NCBI GenBank assembly: GCA_051530055.1
Contig: CM121342.1
Coordinates: 11,656,001 to 11,720,000, forward strand
Origin: Neoechinorhynchus agilis
Taxonomy: Eukaryota; Acanthocephala
Length of the DNA stretch: 64,000 nt
Reading direction: 5' to 3'
The notes beneath the pieces are model-generated. The model did no database searches, was not told the origin of the DNA, and saw nothing but the letters and a program-made list of their open reading frames with translations. Made by a program: the position numbers and the translations under genes. Numbering within the stretch: the stretch's first letter is position 1; every line of letters starts with the position of its first letter. Of this stretch, positions 56,949 through 64,000 are shown in pieces.

Positions 56949-58720
56949 ATGGATCGATCGGACAAGACCTTTCTGAGTCCGGATTTAAATTCAACGCTGA
57001 GAAGCACGATTTTAAGCGATGCTCATCGATTTCTGGTATTTATAAGGAACGAACTCAAAACAAAAGATGCGCTCAACAATCTGTGAGTCATTGGTATCCA
57101 TAGATTTGGAAACTGAGACGCAAAATAGATACGATGCAGTCGAAATTATGATAATTCGTCTTTGGAGTCCAATTCATATAACGCTTTATTCGGTATGCAT
57201 AATATTTTAACTCTTTTAAAAATGTCGCTCCTTTTGATCTAAAACAATAGCCAAAATTTCACATTTCTCCTTCCTTTTTTTACGTTTTCTATACATTATA
57301 AGCCGGCTTTTTAGAACCTTTAGATTTTTGTTAGTTCTTCGGTTTTCTGCGAAATTTCACGTTATCGCTGCTTAATCGATGAAATCAAAGTGAACAAAAG
57401 GGGGAAAAATTTAGTTTTTAGCCATCAGTAGTATATAAAATATAACTCAAGATGTCTTCATTTTAAATTGAGTGTCAATTTCAAACAATTCCCATTTATG
57501 CGTTTGATTTCTCCGCTACAATTTTACAAAAGGATTAAATTTTATAGACAAGTATCGAAATTCCAATTGATTTTGGATCTGTTCAGCGCTTTTGTTAACA
57601 CTTCCTTATAGAAGTTAGCGAAGAAACTTTCAGTTCGAATGTTCTACTCCATTCACAAAGCGACGACATCGATTCTGATAACATTTTAAAATCTATGAAT
57701 AATATGGAGATAGAAATCAAGTCGGATTTCGACTTTACACCACAATCCTCCGCTTGTCAAAACTTAGAAATAACAAAGCAACGAGCATTGAAAGTTCTCA
57801 CGGCAATGAACGTGAGTGACGGCGCGATTGAATGTTTATTCTATACGAGGATGAGACTTCCCAGTTGTTTTGCTAGACATTGGTATGCTCTCAATTGTGA
57901 ATGGTAAATAGAGGATATTTTACAAGTAGTGAACTCGGATTTGAAGTTTTAGAATTTATAATCTTGGAATATTGAAAGGCACAGAAATTGGCGGCGGGCT
58001 AAAAGCACTCAAGTCTTTGTTTTTGAACGAGCATTCAAGACTTCTTGAATCACAGTCAGATCTTTATTCGCAAATACGGGAAAATCAGCAAAACACCAAA
58101 AATGTAAGTTAATAATTAAGTGAAAATATTTTTGTTCTTGGAAGATATACAATTTAATAAGTTTTTCCGAAACAGCGTGTCGATAGTTTAAAATATTTTA
58201 AAATCGCAACATCTTAAAATGAGTATCATATTGAATATAATTTGAAATTTTTTCTCTCACTCAGTTTGTAGAAGTTATCTCGGGTATCGATAAATCCACC
58301 GGTCAATGGTTAAATTCTCATATAAACGAGGTTCACATTCTCTTGTCGCTGTTAGCCAAACTCAGTCAAACCAGAAGCAAAGTGTGGTCGAATAAGGAAG
58401 GTAAAATCTAGTAAAAAATTTGCGTTCAATAAAAACTGAAACAAGAAGATGAAATAATGACAAAGAGAATCCAAAGAGCATTCGTGGCGAAAATGCGAAT
58501 AGATGAAACTTCACAAAAATTGAGTAAAACTTTATCAACGTGAGTCATCCCTATATTTGAGCAAATTCTTTTAATTGAATAAATAGTTATTCAGATGGTA
58601 ATGAATTTCTCGATCAATTCCGATTTCTTATCAACAATGACAGACGTTTAAAACTTGATCATTGGGATGCAAACGAACTCGCGCATTTATATGGTACGGT
58701 CGATTTCTTTTAGAAATATA
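56949..58720 (+). CDS. Unrecognised multi-exon gene, helical protein
   Basis: A probable first exon 56949-57082 (MDRSDKTFLSPDLN...FVFIRNEL-type helix, ending NNL before GTGAGT) is followed by YDAVEIMIIRLWSPIH (from about 57127). Later exon-like stretches are VSEETFSSNVLLHS...QRALKVLTAMNVSD (57614-57907), ILKGTEIGGGLKALKSLFLN...LYSQIRENQQ (57965-58103), VEVISGIDKSTGQWLNSHIN (58270-58405), RIQRAFVAKMRIDETSQKL (58450-58540) and FLDQFRFLINNDRRLKLDHW (58600-58695). All are helix-rich and separated by GT...AG-compatible gaps. The overall look is of a long helical scaffold or coiled-coil protein. I do not recognise a family. Exon joins are only partly checked. Confidence 0.45.
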
Positions 58721-58744
58721 GTTCTAAATAAAAGAAATCGCTGA

Positions 58745-59800
58745 AGTAAGCGAATTAGATTAGTTGATAACGTCATGTCTGATCGAAAGTAAAATTTACA
58801 TCAGCACAATAAATCCAACGCTTCTTTATGTTTTAGCTTTTGAACATTTTCTTTATGCTATGAAGCAAAATAAAATACGAAGTTCGCTCCTGCAAAAATT
58901 TTACATCATAGAAATTAGAGATTACGAAAAATTCAAGAATTCTCACAACCATCGCATATTCATTTATTGCTTAAAACTTGGCCTGTCATTGGCTACGTCG
59001 AAATAGAGAGCTCGCCAGCGAATAAATGATCTATTAACGGGTATTTTAAATCACTTTAATTTAATTACTATGGATTTAATACTGCATACAGTTTTGAAAT
59101 AGAACTGAATTGGTTTGAAAACTTGAATGTAAAGACGTTTATTCAATTTAACACCTTCGTGATCTTCACTTATTTTAAAAACCAAAATAGCACTTTTAAA
59201 TGTCAACGCTATTGAAGAAAACTCATCTTAGGAGTAATTATTTATTTCTGGGACTTTAGGCCTTCGGAAAAAGCATGCAACATCCTACAACGAAGGGATT
59301 CTCATTTCTAGCAGATTTATTTTCTTTATAATTTCATTAAGGTCATGTTCTTTTAAACAATAAGATTTTAGTACACGAGATCAGATTTGCGTTCAATCTA
59401 ATTTTAGGCAATCACCGATTTTTTTAACTTTACGAACATGTAAAAATTTCGTTCAATAAATTGTATTTGATAATATTAAATAATACTTTTAATTAAAGAT
59501 AATTCATATTGAAAAATATGTTTATTAATCGTGATTGCTATGAAAAGCAAATTATTTTTAATCGTAAATAATAAACGCACCCATAGAGTACAGTTTTCTT
59601 TAGATTTGTGTTTCGCACTTTATAGCGGAAAACAATCTATTAGAGGTATTTAGCAATCTTACTGAATGATCGAATATCGATCCTGACCGCTTTACGTCCC
59701 CTACATTTGCATTCTAGCGAAATTGAATGGATCAATTTTTTATTCACGAATTTTCTTGTTAACTCACACTGTCGATTGATTACTTTCCACTAATAAAGTT
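58745..59800. other. Non-coding region upstream of Argonaute
   Basis: Very AT-rich, no motif recognised. A short plus frame at 58764-59006 has no family match. Confidence 0.35.
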
Positions 59801-59809
59801 TATTTAGAG

Positions 59810-62752
59810 ATGTCTAGCAATAACAACAATCGATACAATGGAAGCAACCGAAGAGATCGAGGTGGGAGATGGCAAAACCGTGGACGGTACCAAAGAAATC
59901 ATGGTCAAAGGCGAAACGATGCAGAACCACAAAGACAATATAATGAAGAAAGCAAAATATTTAATATGTCGATAGATAAATCCCATAAGTTTATAGGCTT
60001 GATTGCAAAAGAAGTGATGTCGAACCATATTTTTAAACCTAATGATTTTGAATGTTTAGAAATAAATACGCTGCGACAAGAACGCAGCGTTGAAACACGT
60101 TCAAAAAATGTTTACTGTACAAAAATTAAATTAAATAAGTCGATGAAAATGATGATCAATTATTTTCCACTGACCAACTCAACTCCTTTCAGAGTAAAGA
60201 AGTACGATGTGAAGATTGAAGATAAGGATAGAGGTTTGGTTGTCAATAACCCAAACGGGGAAAACGTCTTATCTTCATTAAAACAGCGAATTATAATTCA
60301 AAAAGCAATTTTGAAAATGACAAATGATCGTGAAAAAGAATTCAAGTACCGAACTGTATACGACGGTGGTCGTGTGGTTTACTCACTAAGCGATTTCGCA
60401 ACAAGCAGCGATGAGTGTTCAATACTCGTCTCTGAAAAGTACCTGGTTATATTTAAGAAAACCAATGAAATCGATATGGAGCAGGACATTGCATTGATAA
60501 GGAACATGATTGGAAAATCTGTTGCACTCCGGCCGCAGATCGCAATAATCGACATTGTCCTTAAATTCGCACTCTCGAATCTTCTTGTTAACTTTGGGAG
60601 ATCTTTTTTTCCCTTAAATGATCCACCGGCTCATCGATTCGATTCATTCAAGGGACTCTTTAACGGAATCTTCGCCAGTGCCGTGATTGCATTCGACGCT
60701 TTAGCATTGAATGTCGATGTTTCAAATGCAGTTATCGCACCCGAAATATCGTTGCTTGATTTCCTTCGGAAAAAAGGAATATCGGAAGACGATTTAACCG
60801 CAAGCAAAACTAATCCTCAATTATTACAATCGGTTAGTGAACTTTTGAAGGAACGAAGAAAGATCATTGTAAAATATGATTCGGAAGGGAAGCATAAGCG
60901 GTACGCAACCTTTAATTCCTTTAAGATGGAATCACCTTTTGAACACAAATTCGTTTTAAACAAGGACGATAGTCAATCGAATATTAGCGTCGGCCAATTT
61001 TTCAAAGAACATTACGGCCATGATTGTTTGCCGCATTTTGTGACCGTGGCGACGGGTAAAAGAGGAAATGCCGTAGTTCCATTGGAACTTGTATATCTCG
61101 CAGCACGAAAGGTCCAGAACGAAGAACTTAAGAATCAAATGGCGGATGTTATTAAAAGAACAGCACTTTCCCCGACTCAGAGAAAGTTTAATATTGATTC
61201 GAAATTAATGTATTTGCAATCAAAAGAGAACAACGAGTGTGCGAAATATCTTAAAGAATGGAGACTCGAAGTGGCCGATCGTATGGCTGTAGTCGATGCC
61301 AGTCTTTTACCGATACCAATGATTTATCATTCTCAAGGCCAAATAACATATCAGAGACATTATGGAGCCTGGAATGCAGGTAAAGAATTTTCATTCTTTA
61401 AAGGAGTTGGAAAAGACTTGACATGGTCTTATTACATTTTTCCGGATAATCTGTCAATAGACCAGGATAGCGTCCAACAATTCTTAAAGAGACTGATTGA
61501 AACGGCACGAAGATATGGAATCGATCTGGCTGAAAATGGACATCGCCATATGTGGCATCGAGACGAATTCAACGTTCAATTTCCTCGGTATATCTTATCA
61601 GGAAATACTACAAAAGTGACATTCTTTTTTGCAAGGCGAAATAACTACGAATATTCAGCAGTTAAGGCTGCAGCGGAACTAGTCAGTGGATCGATTACTC
61701 AGTTCATTACTGACAAAGCGATAAAAAGACGAGATAGGAGCGGTAATCTGGACGGCCAGGTGATCGTAAATATTTGTAACAAACTTTGTGCAAAGCTCGG
61801 CGGTGTTAACGTGAGTCTAACACGAAATCCAGTGCCATTTAAGTTTAATCCACAAACTGGAAATTACGGAAGGACCATGTTTGTCGGTCTCGATGTTACC
61901 CATCGGGTTCTGAATAGTCAAGGACGTCTTAGTCGAGTATCGATTGCCGCCGTTGTAGCTTCGGTTGACTTTATTCCTCATTCCTATGTTACCGAGATTT
62001 CCCTTCAGAAAAATCCCCAAACTTCAAAGTCAAGTATAGAAATTGTTTATAACTTAGAAACAATAATGCGAAGGATACTGGGAAAGTATCGAGAGCGAAA
62101 CAAATGTTTGCCGGACCGAATCCTTTTGTACCGAGATGGCGTTTCCGATAGTCAACTCGACTTAGTGAATCGATTCGAAGTCAATGGCATAATAGAAGCC
62201 TGTCGAAAAGAAGGAATGGGGAACGAGATTAAACTCGGCGTCGTTGTCGTCCAGAAGCGGCATCATTTCCGAATGTTCCCTCCTGGTAGAGGAGACGGCG
62301 ATCGCAACGGAAATCCACTTCCCGGAACCGTATATTCCCCAGAAGTCTGCATGGATTCCATAGTCGATGCATTTCTGGTGAGCCACGCGGGAATCCAAGG
62401 AACATCGAGACCAACGCGGTACAGACTAATCTATGATTCCATTGGACTTAATGAGAATAATCTTATGCAAGTAACTTTTAATTTGTGCCATTTGTATGCT
62501 AAATGCTTTCGTTCAGTCTCAATCCCGGCACCTTGTTATTATGCCCATCACGTCGCTTTCCGGGCGAGGCATTATGTAGAATTTTTGCAGCTCTGCGATC
62601 CAACAGTCCGAGATTATTTTTATGAAGATGATATGGTTGTAAAAAATGGAGATGAAAGGGTGAGCCAGGAAGTGAAACCTGCAGAGAAGAAATTAAAGTT
62701 CCTGATTCTGTCACTCAGCGATCGCCTGAGTGGTCTCTTGTACTTTTGTTAA
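59810..62752 (+). CDS. Argonaute protein, intronless, slicer-competent
   Basis: 980 residues in a single exon. Domains: an Asn/Arg/Gly-rich N-terminus with RGG-like repeats (1-38), N domain, a PAZ-region (about 270-430, ending with LELVYLAARK), MID (about 560-680) and PIWI (about 685-980). The catalytic tetrad is complete: D695 in FVGLDVTH, E744 in SSIEIVYN, D776 in LYRDGVSD and H913 in CYYAHHVAFRAR. VVQKRHHFRMF, SHAGIQGTSRPTRYRLIYD and SVSIPAPCYYAH place it in the AGO clade (miRNA/siRNA type) rather than PIWI. It keeps the hydrophobic LLYFC end seen as MYFA in AGO. Intronless structure in an intron-bearing genome may mean an old retrocopy that became a working gene. TTTATTTAG lies 2 nt before the ATG. 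Confidence 0.92.
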   Translation: MSSNNNNRYNGSNRRDRGGRWQNRGRYQRNHGQRRNDAEPQRQYNEESKIFNMSIDKSHKFIGLIAKEVMSNHIFKPNDFECLEINTLRQERSVETRSKNVYCTKIKLNKSMKMMINYFPLTNSTPFRVKKYDVKIEDKDRGLVVNNPNGENVLSSLKQRIIIQKAILKMTNDREKEFKYRTVYDGGRVVYSLSDFATSSDECSILVSEKYLVIFKKTNEIDMEQDIALIRNMIGKSVALRPQIAIIDIVLKFALSNLLVNFGRSFFPLNDPPAHRFDSFKGLFNGIFASAVIAFDALALNVDVSNAVIAPEISLLDFLRKKGISEDDLTASKTNPQLLQSVSELLKERRKIIVKYDSEGKHKRYATFNSFKMESPFEHKFVLNKDDSQSNISVGQFFKEHYGHDCLPHFVTVATGKRGNAVVPLELVYLAARKVQNEELKNQMADVIKRTALSPTQRKFNIDSKLMYLQSKENNECAKYLKEWRLEVADRMAVVDASLLPIPMIYHSQGQITYQRHYGAWNAGKEFSFFKGVGKDLTWSYYIFPDNLSIDQDSVQQFLKRLIETARRYGIDLAENGHRHMWHRDEFNVQFPRYILSGNTTKVTFFFARRNNYEYSAVKAAAELVSGSITQFITDKAIKRRDRSGNLDGQVIVNICNKLCAKLGGVNVSLTRNPVPFKFNPQTGNYGRTMFVGLDVTHRVLNSQGRLSRVSIAAVVASVDFIPHSYVTEISLQKNPQTSKSSIEIVYNLETIMRRILGKYRERNKCLPDRILLYRDGVSDSQLDLVNRFEVNGIIEACRKEGMGNEIKLGVVVVQKRHHFRMFPPGRGDGDRNGNPLPGTVYSPEVCMDSIVDAFLVSHAGIQGTSRPTRYRLIYDSIGLNENNLMQVTFNLCHLYAKCFRSVSIPAPCYYAHHVAFRARHYVEFLQLCDPTVRDYFYEDDMVVKNGDERVSQEVKPAEKKLKFLILSLSDRLSGLLYFC

Positions 62753-62879
62753 TAGAATAAATATTTTTAATATATTATCAAGAAATGATGTTTTTGGAGA
62801 ATCGGTCAAAGATGTTGTTGTATCTTGAAGCCTTTTTGTCATGAGCAGAGTTACAGCAGAGTTCCTTTTTATATTCACC

Positions 62880-63815
62880 CTCGCACGCTATCACTACAGG
62901 ACGAACATTTACCGTCGATAATATCTGGTTCAGATATGTGGACGACACGTTCCTGTTGATCGACCCTTCAGAGACTAATATGAATCGCCTTAAACATGAA
63001 CTGAATGGAAGGGACGACAATATTCAGTGGACGATCGAGGAGGAGGACCATGGTAAGTTTCCGTTCCTGGATGTGTGGATATACCGATTAGCCAGTGGAA
63101 ACTACACGACCAGCGTGTACCGAAAGAGAAGTATACCAGTGGGCCTTGTGCCATGGACATCAGCCCAACCTCGCAAATACAAAATTTCGAGGACCTTCAA
63201 TGGGGAGACAAAGTCAAAAAAGGAAGAGATCTACGTTGAACTGCCATTCCCTGATGATCATTCTTATCTTGCTATCGAGCGCATCATAAAATGAGGATGT
63301 GAGGCCAAGATAGTAAATGTATACACAAAGAGGGGACGCACTCTACACGGATTGATAGGTCCCTAGAATGGCCAACAGTCATCTGGTGCGGTCTACAAAA
63401 TTCCGTGTTCCGGTTGCGAAGAGGTCTATGTGGGACAGACCAACAATTTCACCCGACGGATGAAGGAGCACAAATCATCAGTTGTTCGCAACACGGACAT
63501 TAGTTCCGTAGTGGTGGCCCGTGCAAAAAACACAGGGCACACTATTGATTTTAGTGGCGCTACAACACTAGTCTGCAATGGTCGGCGTTTCGAACGTATT
63601 GTCATCGAATCCTTATATATAAATAGGTTCGAAACGTTCGAGGGCAATAAACCTGATTTCAAATTAAGGATGCGACTCCCACCGGATGTTATGTGACGCG
63701 TGAATTGAAAATCCCTGTTATATGTGTTTTAGATCGCTGAAGAAGATCCGAGATAGTGGATCGAAATATCCAATAAAATCTTAATTTCATTTATCTCTCC
63801 TATCAACAAATAACT
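62880..63815 (+). mobile_element. Penelope-like retroelement, 3' portion
   Basis: The reverse transcriptase end has the catalytic FRYVDDTF box (62929-62955), then KFPFLDVWIYR and VYRKRS. Further downstream are a GIY-YIG-type endonuclease (VYVGQTNNFTRRMKEH, 63427-63475) and the final ESLYINRFETFEGNK. This reverse transcriptase plus C-terminal GIY-YIG order defines Penelope-like elements. The copy lacks its 5' part and looks broken. The non-coding 3' end (63737-63815) carries the hammerhead-like motif and is duplicated as an inverted pair at 19835-20020. Confidence 0.85.
63737..63780 (+). ncRNA. Candidate hammerhead ribozyme core in Penelope-like 3' end
   Basis: CTGAAGA (63737-63743), A, stem II GATCC-GAGATAGT-GGATC with five perfect pairs (63745-63762), GAAA (63763-63766), then TATCCAATAAAATC. 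It starts 41 bp after the GIY-YIG stop codon. Hammerhead motifs in Penelope-like terminal repeats are known from other animals; activity here is inferred. Confidence 0.6.
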
Positions 63816-63819
63816 ATAT

Positions 63820-64000
63820 ATATCATGTGTATTTGCGTCACCATACAAATCATGGCATCTGCGTCACTACGCAAATCACTACATCTTCTCCCCCTCATCA
63901 TCTGAACCTTTGGGGAGGACGTCTTATTTGACTACTTCTTCGCAGTATTATTTCAGTCGGTTTTCCCTTCTCGTGATCTCTTACATCGTCATTATCTTCA
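63820..64000. other. Window end, non-coding
   Basis: Short direct repeat of CATCTGCGTCACTACGCAAATCA-like units near 63830-63890; nothing else recognised. Confidence 0.35.

Noticed and set aside
61817-62714. Minus-strand frames antisense to Argonaute.
   Set aside because: They are shadows of the strongly conserved plus-strand PIWI domain.

Overview
The window is animal nuclear DNA, AT-rich, with single-copy housekeeping genes separated by many transposon-derived foldback repeats. Introns are GT-AG and mostly tiny: 32 nt in the EPS15-like gene, 40 nt in EXOC1, about 45-48 nt in NDUFA5 and MRPS34. Larger introns usually hold a mobile element. Nearly every recognisable gene has a 3' splice-acceptor-like tract (TTTTAG or TTTCAG) 0 to about 15 nt before its ATG, and several same-strand neighbours lie only 60-200 bp apart. 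Together this points to spliced-leader trans-splicing and operons, as in nematodes and some other small invertebrates. A nematode-like animal is my best guess, but the species cannot be fixed from this sequence.

Layout. 0-2 kb: pieces of a VWA7-like gene. 2-4.3 kb: a dense cluster of foldback elements, some with hammerhead-ribozyme-like cores. 4.4-6.1 kb: DDX24 helicase. 7.2-8.2 kb: two unrecognised reading frames. 8.4-10.7 kb: a decayed LINE. 11.1-16.7 kb (minus): EXOC1 preceded by MIX23, operon-like. 18.4-19.8 kb (minus): an EF1-alpha pseudogene fragment and ESS2. 20.8-22.4 kb: PP4 catalytic subunit with a LINE piece in its intron. 23.3-25.7 kb (minus): a cysteine-rich secreted peptide, a LINE tail and MRPS34. 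27.3-28.4 kb: a two-pore potassium channel. 29.2-31.1 kb: three small basic or proline-rich genes that may form a lineage-specific family. 31.4-34.4 kb: a second LINE. 35.2-36.0 kb: a tandem pair of ribosomal P2 genes. 36.8-40.0 kb (minus): an unrecognised gene and RMI1. 40.8-45.3 kb: ERCC6/CSB. 46.4-48.6 kb: ADAT2 and an EPS15-like gene. 49.2-49.7 kb (minus): NDUFA5. 50.5-52.6 kb: a degenerate SETDB1-like methyltransferase. 53.9-56.7 kb: a 208-bp satellite with higher-order structure. 56.9-58.7 kb: an unrecognised multi-exon gene. 59.8-62.8 kb: an intronless Argonaute with an intact slicer tetrad. 62.9-63.8 kb: the 3' part of a Penelope-like element.

Themes. DNA and chromatin upkeep (RMI1, ERCC6, SETDB1-like), small-RNA silencing (Argonaute), mRNA and rRNA processing (ESS2, DDX24), translation (P2, MRPS34, ADAT2), respiration (NDUFA5, MIX23) and membrane traffic (EXOC1, EPS15-like) are all represented. 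The most unusual feature is a scattered set of inverted-repeat elements with the sequence pattern of a hammerhead ribozyme: CUGANGA, a closed stem II, then GAAA, often followed by a UAUU...AAUA stem and AAUC. One copy lies directly after the Penelope-like GIY-YIG reading frame. This suggests that many of the foldbacks are derived from Penelope-like terminal repeats.
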